A program made the position numbers and the translations under genes. The notes under the pieces were generated by a model. That model searched no databases. It worked only from the letters and a program-made list of their open reading frames with translations, and was not told where the DNA came from. From assembly GCA_900100835.1 (NCBI GenBank), contig FNCM01000013.1, positions 18,365-82,364 of the forward strand: 64,000 nucleotides of DNA, given 5' to 3'. Position 1 is the first letter of the stretch. The number at the start of each line of letters is the position of its first letter. The DNA is from Selenomonas sp. WCT3. GTDB lineage: Bacteria > Bacillota > Negativicutes > Selenomonadales > Selenomonadaceae. Positions 53,286 through 62,677 of the stretch are shown here, in pieces.

Positions 53286-53765
53286 TTATTCGGCAACCTG
53301 TCGTTTCCAATACTCCAGATCCGGAGCGTTGAGGGGCAGGTCGATGGTCTGGCCGTTGTCGTAGTAGAAGCGGAAGCGGACGCTGTCGGCCTTGCGGATG
53401 GCAGGCAGGCTGGCTCGCGGCAGTTCTACGAACAGTTTGTTTTCGTTCTGATAGGGATGGTCTTTGCTCGTACCAGCCGATTCCTGTTTGACGGCGGCCT
53501 TCATTTCCCAGGCATCGCCGTCGGTGTAGAGGATGGCCTCTGGTTTGAGTTTTGAGCTGTCATAGCGCCAATCCCAGATGGTCAGTACGGCGCCTTCCAA
53601 GGAGCCCGTTTCGGTGCGGGAGCTTTGGAAATCGATGCGGCAGTAGGAGGAGAGGCTGTCGGCACTGCGGTGGTCAAGGCTCCAGACAAAGGAGAGACCA
53701 AAGACGCCGAGCAGCATCAGGCCGATGCCGCCGAAGAATAGAAGCTTTTTCAGCGAAAAAAACAT
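53286..53765 (-). CDS. Membrane-anchored protein of unknown function
   Basis: 159 residues with one N-terminal hydrophobic helix (LLFFGGIGLMLLGVFGLSF) and an extracytoplasmic beta-rich domain with several Trp/Tyr (AVLTIWDWRYDSSKLKPEA). No family recognised. It lies 27 bases after the Crp/Fnr gene on the same strand and is probably cotranscribed. Confidence 0.6.
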   Translation of the reverse strand: MFFSLKKLLFFGGIGLMLLGVFGLSFVWSLDHRSADSLSSYCRIDFQSSRTETGSLEGAVLTIWDWRYDSSKLKPEAILYTDGDAWEMKAAVKQESAGTSKDHPYQNENKLFVELPRASLPAIRKADSVRFRFYYDNGQTIDLPLNAPDLEYWKRQVAE

Positions 53766-53792
53766 AATAAATGGCTACCCTTTCGGAAAAGA

Positions 53793-54449
53793 TTACTCGA
53801 TGATTTCATCAAAGGCTTTATGCAGGGCGGCCTGCTGTTCCTTGTTGATGGTGATTTTGCCGTGCAATAGGCTGATGAGACCTGCTTCCTTGAGCTTCGT
53901 GACGCCGCGGTTGACGGTTTTGACGCTGGTGCCGATGTCGTCGGCAATCTGCTGACGGCTCGTGTGCAGGATGAACATATCCGTTTCGATGGTTCCCAGA
54001 CGTTTTATGAGATAGCTGTGGAGGCGTTCGAGGCTGGGCAGGAATTTGACGCGGCCGGCCTCGTTGGAGGTCGGATACATCTTGGCAGCTAACAGCTGGG
54101 CGACAGCGAGGGCAAATTCGTTGTCGGTGCGCATCCACAGCAGGAAGGTTTCGGCGCTCATGGCCAGCACTTCGCAGGTGGTGACGGCCTCGTTGGAAGC
54201 GGCATAGGCTTCCTGTCCGGCCAGGACTTCGAGGTCGCCGATTAAATCGGGGACTTCGAGGGAAGCGAAGGTATAGCGCTGGCCGCTGGCAAATTCGTTG
54301 CTGACGCGGGTGCTGCCACGGGTCAAAAGATAGACGTGGTCGGCGCGTTCGCCTTTGCGGACAACCGATTCACCCGGCAGAAAAACCTTATGAGTCGTCT
54401 GGCGTTTGATGCCTTCTGGCATATGGTCAAGCATATATTCAAGCTTCAT
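53793..54449 (-). CDS. Crp/Fnr family transcriptional regulator
   Basis: 218 residues: cyclic-nucleotide-binding-like beta-barrel (HKVFLPGESVVRKGERADHVYLLTRG, PDLIGDLEVLAG), long helix and a winged helix (TSRQQIADDIGTSVKTVNRGVTKLKEAG). The N-terminus has no Cys cluster, so it is not an oxygen-sensing FNR. ATG 54449 with AAAGGAA 6 bases before it is preferred to an upstream ATG at 54482. Effector unknown; divergent from the purine permease. Confidence 0.9.
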   Translation of the reverse strand: MKLEYMLDHMPEGIKRQTTHKVFLPGESVVRKGERADHVYLLTRGSTRVSNEFASGQRYTFASLEVPDLIGDLEVLAGQEAYAASNEAVTTCEVLAMSAETFLLWMRTDNEFALAVAQLLAAKMYPTSNEAGRVKFLPSLERLHSYLIKRLGTIETDMFILHTSRQQIADDIGTSVKTVNRGVTKLKEAGLISLLHGKITINKEQQAALHKAFDEIIE

Positions 54450-54567
54450 AGCAAGTTCCTTTCTATACATTGTTATCTTCACTATTATATAATATTTTTG
54501 GCATTAGGCAAATACTGACCAATTCGGCGCCAAGAATATTCAGAATAATGATAAATGAAAATTTTTA

Positions 54568-54596
54568 GGACATTAAAGACAAATGTCCTTTTTTAT
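54568..54596 (+). terminator. Possible leader attenuator hairpin before the purine permease
   Basis: AGGACAT, 9-nt loop, ATGTCCT, then TTTTTTA about 70 bases before the start. Could be a terminator from an unseen upstream transcript or a regulatory hairpin; the dyad may also be a protein site. Confidence 0.45.
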
Positions 54597-54663
54597 TGTT
54601 TTCCGAATGTGTAAACTAGGTAATGGAATCAAGTGATACAAAACAGGAAGGAGAACGCGCCCC

Positions 54664-55944
54664 ATGAAAAAATTATTTGACGGCGCATTACAGCAGCGGA
54701 AGAGTCTGCAGCGCGAAGTGATTGCGGGCATCACAGCCTTCTTTGCGATTTCCTATATTATTATCGTCAATCCGATGATACTGGCCGATGCAGGGATTCC
54801 TGCGGAGCTTTCGGTCTTTGCGACGATTTTTTCGTCGGTTATCGGTTGTTTGCTCATGGCATTCTGGTCGAATGCACCGATTGTGCTGACCCCGGGCATG
54901 GGCATCAACGCGTTCTTTACCTATACGATTTGCGTCAATATGGGGCTTCATTGGCATGAGGCGATTGCCATCTCCCTCATATCGGGACTTATCTTTGTGT
55001 TTGTGGCTTGTACTAAGTGGTGTACGCGTCTCAGTCAGGCGGTACCGGGGTCGCTGAAATCGGCGATTACGGCTGGCATCGGTCTGTATCTGGTGGAGAT
55101 CGGTCTGGAAAAGGCCCAGCTCATCCAGCGGGGAGCGAATTCCATGGTGGAGCTTGGCAGCCTGACGAATCCCGTGGCGCTGTTGGCGCTGTTCGGACTC
55201 GTGCTGAGTTTGCTGCTTTATTTCCGCAAGGTTATGGGCGGCTTCTTTATTGCCATTCTTGTGACGAGTGTGGTGGGCTACTTCGTGGGAATCCGCGATG
55301 CGGCACCGATGGATTTGAATTTTGCAAATCTCGCTCTCTACCCTCAGCTTTTGTTGAAGGCAGATTTCAGTAATATGACGAGCATACCGTTTTTACTGTC
55401 GGTATTCTCGATGTCCATGATCATGATTTTTGAGACCATGGGCCTGCTGGAAGGAATTCTTCCGGACCAGCGTAAATTCAAAAAAACCTTCGAGGGATCG
55501 GCGTTTACGACGATGTTCTCGGGGTTGTTGGGTACCAGTCCGACGGTAGCCGCTGCGGAAAGCGCAGCCGGCATCGCCAGCGGCGGCCGCACGGGTCTTA
55601 TGGCTCTCACGGCAGCTGTACTGTTTGCCCTATCTCTTTTCTTTATCCCTCTTCTTTCATTTGTGCCCCAGGCTGCGATTGCACCGGTTATTATCATTAC
55701 GGGTGCGATGATGATGCAGCAGCTCCAGTATGTGGAATTCAACGATTTCTCGGAATGGTTCCCCGCCTTTCTGGTTGTCGTGCTGATTCCTTGGTCCGGT
55801 AGTATTTCTACTGGTCTCGCCTTTGGGTTTACGGCATATCCCCTGCTGAAACTCATGAATGGGCGACGGCAGGAAGTTCACGTACTGGGGTACGGGCTTG
55901 GCTTTCTTTTCCTCTTGAACCTTGTTTTCCAGGCAGGGTTCTAA
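54664..55944 (+). CDS. NCS2 (AzgA/PbuG-type) purine permease
   Basis: 426 residues, about twelve membrane helices. EVIAGITAFFAISYIIIVNP at the start, APIVLTPGMGINAFFTYTIC and GTSPTVAAAESAAGI are the marks of the PbuG/AzgA branch, which imports hypoxanthine, guanine or adenine with protons. AAGGAGAA before ATG. No purine riboswitch is visible; AGGACAT…ATGTCCT followed by TTTTTT at about 54568-54596 could be a leader attenuator. Confidence 0.92.
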   Translation: MKKLFDGALQQRKSLQREVIAGITAFFAISYIIIVNPMILADAGIPAELSVFATIFSSVIGCLLMAFWSNAPIVLTPGMGINAFFTYTICVNMGLHWHEAIAISLISGLIFVFVACTKWCTRLSQAVPGSLKSAITAGIGLYLVEIGLEKAQLIQRGANSMVELGSLTNPVALLALFGLVLSLLLYFRKVMGGFFIAILVTSVVGYFVGIRDAAPMDLNFANLALYPQLLLKADFSNMTSIPFLLSVFSMSMIMIFETMGLLEGILPDQRKFKKTFEGSAFTTMFSGLLGTSPTVAAAESAAGIASGGRTGLMALTAAVLFALSLFFIPLLSFVPQAAIAPVIIITGAMMMQQLQYVEFNDFSEWFPAFLVVVLIPWSGSISTGLAFGFTAYPLLKLMNGRRQEVHVLGYGLGFLFLLNLVFQAGF

Positions 55945-55970
55945 TAAAGAATTTACATAAAGCTTTTGAT

Positions 55971-56014
55971 AAAAGGCTTCGGATGATTCCCTACAAAGTC
56001 ATCCGAAGCCTTTT
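55971..56014 (+). terminator. Terminator after the purine permease
   Basis: AAAAGGCTTCGGATGA pairs with TCATCCGAAGCCTTTT around a 12-nt loop; symmetrical A- and T-runs. Confidence 0.9.
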
Positions 56015-56086
56015 GTCATGCATTTTTTGCTCGCGGCGATGTAAAATTAGTCGCCGGTGGAAAACGGTAAGAGGAAGTTTTACCTA

Positions 56087-56115
56087 TGGCAAAACTGGCA
56101 CATTGGCGGTATAAT
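56087..56115 (+). promoter_or_regulatory. Promoter of the response regulator-EAL gene
   Basis: TGGCAA (56087-56092), 17 bp, TATAAT (56110-56115), 44 bases before the start. Part of a 47-nt element (56069-56115) repeated at 58559-58605. Confidence 0.65.
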
Positions 56116-56159
56116 GGTAGTAGCTATACACTAAAGTTTCGTGCAAAGAAGGCGATATT

Positions 56160-57866
56160 GTGGATGAAAAACCAGTGATGCTGATTGTTGATGATGTAGA
56201 AATCAACCGGGTTGTGCTGGCCCAGTTTTTTCAGGATGAATACACCATCATTGAGGCAGTAAATGGGCAGGAAGCCCTGAAGGTTATCGAGAGCCAATCC
56301 GTGAGCATTGTACTGGTTGATCTGGTCATGCCGGTCATGGATGGCTTTGAAGTGTTGTCGTATATTAAACATCATGACCAGTATGCACAGATCCCTGTTA
56401 TAGTCATGACGGCCCGCAGCGATGGATCCAGCGAGGCACGGGCCATGGAAATGGGGGCTGCCGATTATATCGTGAAACCGTACAATCCTACGATTGTGCG
56501 CTGTCGTGTCAAGAATGTCATGGCGCGCCAGGAGAACGAATGGCGCAAAGTGGAACAGGTGGCTAAGGATCAGCAGCTGGCGCTTATGCATGGCTATATC
56601 GAGAAAGATTCGCTGACTGGAATCTACAACCGGGAAACCTTCTACCGCAAGGCGGCGGCTTTGATGCAGGCCAATCGCGGTGTTTCGTATAATATCGTGT
56701 ATCTCGATATCAGCAGCTTTAAGGCAATCAATGATATGTTCCGCATCGATACGGGAAATCTGGTCCTCAAAACGGCGGCGGTGTATTTCCAGGTAGTGGC
56801 TGGGGATACGGGAATCTGCGGCCGCATCGAAGCAGATCATTTTGCCCTTTGCCTGCCGGCTTCCCAGGTGGATATGGATGGCATCATGGAAGGTCTCGAC
56901 CGCACGATTGCCTCACTGGGAATCAGCCATAATATCGTTTTTCATGCGGGGGTATATCCGGTGGATAATGCCTTCCTGCCTATTGATCAGATGTGTGGTC
57001 GGGCTTATATGGCACTTAGCCGCATCAAAGACGATTATAAGGCACGGTATGCTTATTACGACCAAGGTATGCGGGATCTGATGATTGAGGAGCAGATGAT
57101 TGTCCGCGATATGGAGTTTGCGCTGGTGGGGCGTCAGTTCTGCATCTATCTGCAGCCGGTTTACAATATCAAAACCAACGAAATCGTTTCGGTGGAGGCC
57201 TTGGCGCGCTGGAATCATCCGCATAACGGCTTGATTTCGCCGTCGCGGTTTATCCCGGTGTTTGAGCGCAGCGGCTTTATCGGCCGGTTGGACCGGTTCA
57301 TCTGGGAGGAGGCCTGCCGGTTCCTGCAGTTGCAACGGGAGCGCGGCGGCAAGGTGGTGCCGGTATCGGTCAATGTGTCCCGGCTGGATTTCTACAACTT
57401 AGGGTTGTTGGATTTCCTGCAGGGGTTGCTGAAAAAATACGAATTGGAGCCTTGGATGCTCAAGCTTGAGGTAACAGAAAGTGCCTATACGGACAATCCA
57501 CAGCAGATGATTGAAATGGTCGGAAAGCTGCGGGCAAGTGGGTTCGTGGTTATCATGGACGATTTTGGTCAGGGGTATTCCTCGCTGAATCTGTTGAAGG
57601 ATCTTACCGTCGATGCGCTGAAAATCGATATGTCGCTGCTGCAGGAAGTCGAGCGTTCCGAGCGGGCAGGGGTCATCATGGAAACGGTGGTGGCCATGGC
57701 CAAGAAGCTGGATATGGATATCATTGTGGAAGGCGTCGAGACGAAAGACCAGGTGGAATATCTCGCTGGTATCGGCTGCGAGACGATACAGGGATATTAT
57801 TTCTCGCGGCCGCTTCCTGAGGCTGATTTTTTGGTGCGGATGCTTCGTGAGCAGGCGGCAGAATAA
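56160..57866 (+). CDS. Response regulator with degenerate GGDEF and active-looking EAL domain
   Basis: 568 residues: receiver domain (MLIVDDVEINR, phosphoacceptor Asp54 in LVDLVMPVMDG, Lys of YIVKPY), a GGDEF fold (DSLTGIYNRETFY, 145-280) in which the signature is changed to EADHF at about residue 221, so no cyclase activity is expected, and an EAL domain (330-568) with EALARW, NVSRLDF, EVTESAY, MDDFGQGYSS, KID and VEGVET intact. It should hydrolyse c-di-GMP when its receiver domain is phosphorylated. Start is GTG with AAGAAGG upstream. No histidine kinase adjacent. Confidence 0.92.
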   Translation: MDEKPVMLIVDDVEINRVVLAQFFQDEYTIIEAVNGQEALKVIESQSVSIVLVDLVMPVMDGFEVLSYIKHHDQYAQIPVIVMTARSDGSSEARAMEMGAADYIVKPYNPTIVRCRVKNVMARQENEWRKVEQVAKDQQLALMHGYIEKDSLTGIYNRETFYRKAAALMQANRGVSYNIVYLDISSFKAINDMFRIDTGNLVLKTAAVYFQVVAGDTGICGRIEADHFALCLPASQVDMDGIMEGLDRTIASLGISHNIVFHAGVYPVDNAFLPIDQMCGRAYMALSRIKDDYKARYAYYDQGMRDLMIEEQMIVRDMEFALVGRQFCIYLQPVYNIKTNEIVSVEALARWNHPHNGLISPSRFIPVFERSGFIGRLDRFIWEEACRFLQLQRERGGKVVPVSVNVSRLDFYNLGLLDFLQGLLKKYELEPWMLKLEVTESAYTDNPQQMIEMVGKLRASGFVVIMDDFGQGYSSLNLLKDLTVDALKIDMSLLQEVERSERAGVIMETVVAMAKKLDMDIIVEGVETKDQVEYLAGIGCETIQGYYFSRPLPEADFLVRMLREQAAE

Positions 57867-57878
57867 AGGAGAATTTTT

Positions 57879-58532
57879 TTGAATCACAATATCGGAGCTT
57901 TTATCTTTGATATGGATGGTGTCATCATCGACAGTGAACCCATCCATTCCCGCGTTAAGATGGATACGTTTCGTCATTTCGGACTTCCCTTTGACGAGGC
58001 AGACCTCATTCATTATATGGGCCGCACCAGTGGCGAAATGTTCCAAGAGGTCATCGATAGCGCTGGGCGCAGGGACCTTACGCCAGAGGAACTGACGGAC
58101 TACAAGCATAAGCACTATCTGGAAGTGCTCAAAAGCGGCGAAATCGAGCCGGTCAAGGGCACGGTGGAACTCATAAAGGAGCTTTATGCGGCAGGGATTC
58201 CGATTGCCCTGGCAACTTCATCGTGGCCAGTGGTGGTGGATGCCGTGCTGGATGGATTTGGCATTCGGCCGTATTTTAGGTCCGTGCTGTCCGGCAGTGA
58301 GCTGCCCGCCAGCAAACCGGACCCGGCAATCTACCAGATAACGGCCCAGCGCCTAGGCGTAAGTCCGGCGGACTGCGTCGTGCTGGAGGATACGCGAAAT
58401 GGCATCCTGGCGGCCAAAGGAGCCGGCATGTACTGCATCGCCTATCGCAACCCGAATTCGGGAAAGCAGGATTTAAGCCTTGCCGACCGCATTGTGGAAG
58501 ATATCGCTGAAATAAAACTTGATACGTTATAA
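57879..58532 (+). CDS. HAD-superfamily hydrolase, beta-phosphoglucomutase-like
   Basis: 217 residues: FDMDGVIIDSEPIHSRV (motif I, nucleophile Asp), IALATSSW (motif II), SKPDPAIYQ (motif III Lys) and VVLEDTRNGILAAKGAG (motif IV). Could be a beta-phosphoglucomutase or a small sugar-phosphate phosphatase; the family cannot be split from sequence alone. TTG start with AAGGAGAA upstream, 12 bases after the EAL gene, likely cotranscribed. Confidence 0.88.
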   Translation: MNHNIGAFIFDMDGVIIDSEPIHSRVKMDTFRHFGLPFDEADLIHYMGRTSGEMFQEVIDSAGRRDLTPEELTDYKHKHYLEVLKSGEIEPVKGTVELIKELYAAGIPIALATSSWPVVVDAVLDGFGIRPYFRSVLSGSELPASKPDPAIYQITAQRLGVSPADCVVLEDTRNGILAAKGAGMYCIAYRNPNSGKQDLSLADRIVEDIAEIKLDTL

Positions 58533-58605
58533 CTCGGAATCTACCTCGTTGAAACGCCAAGAGGAAGTTTTGCGTGTAGCAAAACTAGAACACCGACGTT
58601 AAAAT

Positions 58606-58652
58606 AAAAAACTGTCATTATGAGTATGCTTTAACTCGTAATGACAGTTTTT
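58606..58652. terminator. Bidirectional terminator between the HAD gene and the 90-residue orphan
   Basis: AAAAACTGTCATTATGAGT pairs (one G-T) with ACTCGTAATGACAGTTTTT around a short loop. Confidence 0.85.
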
Positions 58653-58701
58653 GCTTTATAAAATGATAGGATTTGAGTTCGTATATTGCTGCGACGATGG
58701 A

Positions 58702-58974
58702 TTACACGATAGCGAAGCTTTCGATGGCGCCATACTGGATGAATGGCGTGGCATCGGTGGGGTCGCCTTCTAGGATTGCCTGACGAACAATTTCCACGTT
58801 GTCCTCGGCGATGTGGATGCGGCCTTCGGCTTGTTCTTCCTCTACCTTGGTCAGCAGTGCTTTACGGGCGACTTTGAGATCACGGTAGATTTCCTGATTG
58901 TAGAACACATTCATGGATTTCTGGCTTTTATCTTCATCGCAGTTGAAGAAGATAAAGGCTTTTTTCTCTTTCAT
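58702..58974 (-). CDS. Small protein of unknown function
   Basis: 90 residues: KEKKAFIFFNCDEDKSQKSM then FYNQEIYRDLKVARKALLTK and a hydrophilic middle (VEEEQAEGRIHIAEDNVEIV). No family recognised; AAGGGGGA precedes the ATG, so it is probably expressed. Convergent with the HAD gene and divergent from galM. Confidence 0.6.
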   Translation of the reverse strand: MKEKKAFIFFNCDEDKSQKSMNVFYNQEIYRDLKVARKALLTKVEEEQAEGRIHIAEDNVEIVRQAILEGDPTDATPFIQYGAIESFAIV

Positions 58975-59128
58975 ATAGAATCCCCCTTTTCAGCCAAATA
59001 CTTTCGTAAAGTTTTTGGATATGCTTGGATATGCTGACATTATATCACAATTTTTGCCGAATGATAACTCGGAAGGTTAAGGGTGTGTAAAATTGTATAA
59101 TAAGATGAAACAAGACCATACAAAGGGT

Positions 59129-59186
59129 TTGACAAATAAAAATGAATAGAGTAAAGTAACAATTGTACAGAATTGTTTATAATTGT
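59129..59186 (+). promoter_or_regulatory. galM operon promoter with phased AATTGT repeats
   Basis: TTGACA (59129-59134), 17 bp, TAAAGT (59152-59157). Directly after it AATTGT occurs at 59161, 59171 and 59181, exactly one helical turn apart, which suggests a cooperatively bound regulator or a curved tract. Confidence 0.55.
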
Positions 59187-59233
59187 TTGAAATAAACAGC
59201 AATTCAAAAACTGAAGTCCTGGAGGGATATGTC

Positions 59234-60361
59234 ATGGCTATGATCAAAAAAGAAGCATTCGGCAAACTCAGTGATGGACGGGCAGTGGAGCTTTATACGC
59301 TGCGCAATACGAAGGGCACCGAAGCCAAGATAACGACGTATGGGGCACGGCTGGTGAGCTGGCGCGTCATGGGACCGCAGGCGAAATTCGTTGATGTGGT
59401 GCTAGGCTATGCCGATGCGGCGGCCTATGAGAAGGACGATACCAGCATGGGCGGCATTGTTGGGCGTCATGCCAACCGCATTGCCGGCGGCAAGGTCGTT
59501 TTGAATGGCAAGGAGTACCAGCTCGATCTCAATACGGGTTCCAAGATGCAGAATCATATCCATGGAGGCTTTCAAGGGTTTCATGACCAGCTGTGGACGG
59601 CGGAAGAAGTCTATGAGGGCGTCAAGCTGACCTATCATGCCAAGGATGGCGAGGGCGGCTACCCTGGCAATATGACGGTGTCGGTGCTTTATTCCCTGTC
59701 GAACGACAACGAGCTTTCTATTAGCTATGAAGCAACCTGTGATCAGGACACGATTTGCAATTTGACGAATCATACCTATTTTAATCTCGATGGTTTTGAA
59801 TCGCCGTTGATTTTGGACCAGAAGATACAGCTTTTTGCCGACACCTATACCTGGGCTGATGAAGAATCCCTGCCGGATGGGCGCATCCTGGAGGTAGCGG
59901 GAACGCCGATGGACCTGCGCCAGCCTACCCGCATTGGGGAACATATCGATGATGATTTTGACGAACTCCAGATGGGTAAGGGATATGACCACAATTGGAT
60001 TATCCGCGACGAGAAGCCGGTGGTCGAGATGAAGCCGGGAATGTTCGGCTATGATCCGCATTGCCCGCTGGATTATCTGAAGGGCGGCCTCAAGAAAGCG
60101 GCTTATGCCGAGTCGGATAAGACCGGTCTCACGTTGACGTGCTATACGACTCAGCCAGGGGTTCAGTTCTATACGGGCAATTTCCTTTGCGGCGGCATCA
60201 AGGGGAAAAATGGCGTGGAGTTCCCCCGTCGCTCGGGGTTCTGCCTGGAGACGCAGTTCTATCCCAACTCGCCGGCCAATCCTTCATTCCCCCAGCCAGT
60301 CCTCAAGAAGGGGGAGACTTTTAAGGCGCAGACCGTATATGTCCTTTGGCCGAAAGATTAA
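59234..60361 (+). CDS. galM: Aldose 1-epimerase (galactose mutarotase)
   Basis: 375 residues. HIHGGFQGFHDQLW (substrate His), CNLTNHTYFNLDGF (catalytic His) and GFCLETQFYPNSPANP (catalytic Glu) are all present. It equilibrates alpha- and beta-anomers of galactose and other aldoses. ATG 59234 with GGAGGG 7 bases upstream. The dehydrogenase gene starts 12 bases after its stop. Confidence 0.93.
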   Translation: MAMIKKEAFGKLSDGRAVELYTLRNTKGTEAKITTYGARLVSWRVMGPQAKFVDVVLGYADAAAYEKDDTSMGGIVGRHANRIAGGKVVLNGKEYQLDLNTGSKMQNHIHGGFQGFHDQLWTAEEVYEGVKLTYHAKDGEGGYPGNMTVSVLYSLSNDNELSISYEATCDQDTICNLTNHTYFNLDGFESPLILDQKIQLFADTYTWADEESLPDGRILEVAGTPMDLRQPTRIGEHIDDDFDELQMGKGYDHNWIIRDEKPVVEMKPGMFGYDPHCPLDYLKGGLKKAAYAESDKTGLTLTCYTTQPGVQFYTGNFLCGGIKGKNGVEFPRRSGFCLETQFYPNSPANPSFPQPVLKKGETFKAQTVYVLWPKD

Positions 60362-60373
60362 GGGGTGGCGAAG

Positions 60374-61456
60374 ATGCAAGGAAGATACACGATGACGTTT
60401 CCTGATTATACCATCGGGGTGGAAGCGTATGAAAAAATCCGTGAGGTGTGCCCACGCTATGGCAAGACCGTGGTCGTAATCGGCGGCCGCAAGGGCATCG
60501 AGGCGGCGCAGGAGAAAATGACTAAGGCCGTAGAAGGTGTTGGCCTGGAATTTACGGGCTTTTTGCTGGCGGGGAAGGAATCCTCCTATGAGAATGTGGA
60601 GAAAATCTGCAATGACCAGGCTTTTATCGATGCGGATATGATTTTTGCCGTGGGTGGCGGCAAGGCCATTGATACGGCCAAGCAGGCGGCGCATACGCAG
60701 CACAAGCCTTTCTTTACGTTCCCCACGGTGGCCGGGAGCTGTGCGGCGGCGGATAGCATCGCCACCATCTACAACGAAGATGGAACCTTCCGGGAGTATG
60801 CCTATTCCAATGAGCCGCCGGTTCATGTGTTCCTCTGCACCAGAATGCTGGCGCAGGCACCGGTGGAGTTTTTGCTGCGGGGCATCAGCGACACGATGGC
60901 CAAATACTATGAGGCACAGATTGCCTCCCGCGGCAAGACACTGGGGCATCGGGATGGCATGGGAATCGCCCTTTCCCGAATGTGCTTGGACCCGCTCTAT
61001 GCCTATGGAGAACAAGCGGTGGCTGACAATAAGGCCCATAAAGCTACGGCGGCCTTTGAGGAAGTGGTGCTCTCTATTGTCATGACCAGTGGCATGGTGT
61101 CAAATTTTGCGGCACCAGAATATAACGGTCATATAGCCCACACGTTGTTTACGGAACTTACGAATATTTCGGCAGGCGAGAATGGCTGCGAAAAGCACAG
61201 CGGTCTGGCTGCTTATGGTATTTTGCTGTTGCTGTTGTGTGATGGCCAGCAGGAGGAGTTTTCGCGTTTTTATGAATTCTGCAGGAAAATCGGACTGCCG
61301 ACCAGCCGCCAGGATATCTGTGCCAGTGAGGAGGATATCCGCCGGGTGTTCAAGGCGACCGAGGCCAAGCAGGAAGTAGGCATTATGCCGTATAAAATCA
61401 CCCAGGATATGTTGCACGTTGCCGCAGACAAACTGGAACAGATGAGAACGGAATAA
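60374..61456 (+). CDS. Iron-containing alcohol dehydrogenase family oxidoreductase (GldA/HcxA-like)
   Basis: 360 residues. NAD-binding GGRKGIEAAQEKM and AVGGGKAIDTAKQAAH, then the metal ligands in GISDTMAKYYEAQI (Asp), NGHIAHTLFTELT (His) and GCEKHSGLAAYG (His). The split between glycerol dehydrogenase and hydroxycarboxylate dehydrogenase (HcxA/YbdH) cannot be settled, but the pattern around PTVAGSCAAADSIATIY is closer to the HcxA type. ATG 60374 follows GGGGTGG; GTG 60365 is an alternative. In an operon with galM and probably sucCD. Confidence 0.85.
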   Translation: MQGRYTMTFPDYTIGVEAYEKIREVCPRYGKTVVVIGGRKGIEAAQEKMTKAVEGVGLEFTGFLLAGKESSYENVEKICNDQAFIDADMIFAVGGGKAIDTAKQAAHTQHKPFFTFPTVAGSCAAADSIATIYNEDGTFREYAYSNEPPVHVFLCTRMLAQAPVEFLLRGISDTMAKYYEAQIASRGKTLGHRDGMGIALSRMCLDPLYAYGEQAVADNKAHKATAAFEEVVLSIVMTSGMVSNFAAPEYNGHIAHTLFTELTNISAGENGCEKHSGLAAYGILLLLLCDGQQEEFSRFYEFCRKIGLPTSRQDICASEEDIRRVFKATEAKQEVGIMPYKITQDMLHVAADKLEQMRTE

Positions 61457-61483
61457 GGAGAACCAGCTTTAGGGGGTAAGACT

Positions 61484-62674
61484 ATGAATATCCATGAGTA
61501 TCAAAGCAAAGCAATCCTCAAATCCTATGGGGTTAACGTACCTAATGGAATGCCGGCATTCAGCGTGGAGGAGGCAGTGGAAAATGCCAAACAGCTGAGT
61601 ACTCCGGTGGTGGTAGTCAAGGCGCAGATTCATGCTGGCGGCCGTGGCAAGGCTGGTGGCGTGAAGATTGCCAAAAACCTCGAAGAGGTCAAACAGTACG
61701 CCGGGGAAATCCTCGGGAAAACGCTGGTAACGAAACAGACGGGCCCTGAGGGCAAGAAGGTAAACCGCCTGCTTATCGAGGAAGGTTCGAACATCAAGAA
61801 GGAATACTACCTCTCCTTTGTCATTGATCGCCAGACGGCGCGTGTTGTCATGATGGGCTCGGAAGAGGGCGGCATGGAAATCGAGAAGGTGGCGGCGGAG
61901 ATGCCAGATAAGATTTTCAAGGAGTACATTGACCCCGCGGTGGGGCTGATGCCGTTCCAGGCCAGCCGCATGGCTTATGCGATGCACTTCCCCCAGCCGG
62001 CAATCCGCAAGGTGACAAAACTTATGGGCTGTCTCTATCAGGCTTTTGTCGGCAAAGATTGCAGTCTGGCGGAAATCAATCCGCTGGTGGTGACTGCTGA
62101 TGATGATGTCGTCGCGCTCGATGCCAAGCTCAATTTTGATGACAGTGCGCTTTTCCGTCATCCCGATGTGGAGGCCCTGCGGGATGAGAGCGAGGAAGAT
62201 GCCAAGGAGCGCCGGGCGGCAGAAGCGGGCCTCAACTATGTCAACCTGGGCGGCGATGTGGCCTGCATGGTAAACGGTGCCGGGCTGGCCATGGCTACGG
62301 TGGATATCATCAAATATTATGGCGGGGAGCCAGCGAATTTCCTCGATGTCGGCGGTGACAGCACGCCGGAAAAGATTGCCGAGGCTTTTAATATCATGCT
62401 CGACGGCGGACAGGCCAAGGGAATTTTCGTCAATATCTTTGGCGGCATCAACAAGTGCGACCTCGTAGCTGAGGGCATTGTGGAAGCGGCGAAGATTATC
62501 TCGCCGGATGGCAAGAGCCTGCCAGTGCCGGTAGTCGTTCGCTTGGAAGGAACGAATGTCGAGCGTGGCCGCGAAATCCTGAAGAACACGCCGATTAAAA
62601 ATGTCATCATGGCGCCTACTATGGAGGGTGGCGCTGAGGAGATTGTCAGATTGGTAAAAGAAGCGGAGGCGTGA
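61484..62674 (+). CDS. sucC: Succinate-CoA ligase (ADP/GDP-forming) subunit beta
   Basis: 396 residues: [16 protein letters not shown], the ATP-grasp region [27 protein letters not shown] and a C-terminal CoA-ligase domain with [16 protein letters not shown]. Cleaves or forms succinyl-CoA in the reductive/oxidative branch of the citric acid cycle, an important route in succinate- and propionate-forming Selenomonas. The alpha subunit gene follows after 3 bases. Confidence 0.95.
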   Translation: MNIHEYQSKAILKSYGVNVPNGMPAFSVEEAVENAKQLSTPVVVVKAQIHAGGRGKAGGVKIAKNLEEVKQYAGEILGKTLVTKQTGPEGKKVNRLLIEEGSNIKKEYYLSFVIDRQTARVVMMGSEEGGMEIEKVAAEMPDKIFKEYIDPAVGLMPFQASRMAYAMHFPQPAIRKVTKLMGCLYQAFVGKDCSLAEINPLVVTADDDVVALDAKLNFDDSALFRHPDVEALRDESEEDAKERRAAEAGLNYVNLGGDVACMVNGAGLAMATVDIIKYYGGEPANFLDVGGDSTPEKIAEAFNIMLDGGQAKGIFVNIFGGINKCDLVAEGIVEAAKIISPDGKSLPVPVVVRLEGTNVERGREILKNTPIKNVIMAPTMEGGAEEIVRLVKEAEA

Positions 62675-62677
62675 ATC

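Noticed and set aside
54450-54663. Purine riboswitch before the NCS2 permease
   Set aside because: The conserved core (TATA…loop sequences) of purine riboswitches is not found; only a small hairpin is.
56087-56115. Sigma-54 promoter (CTGGCACATTGGC)
   Set aside because: The GG and GC elements are too close together for sigma-54; a 17-bp-spaced sigma-70 promoter explains the same bases.
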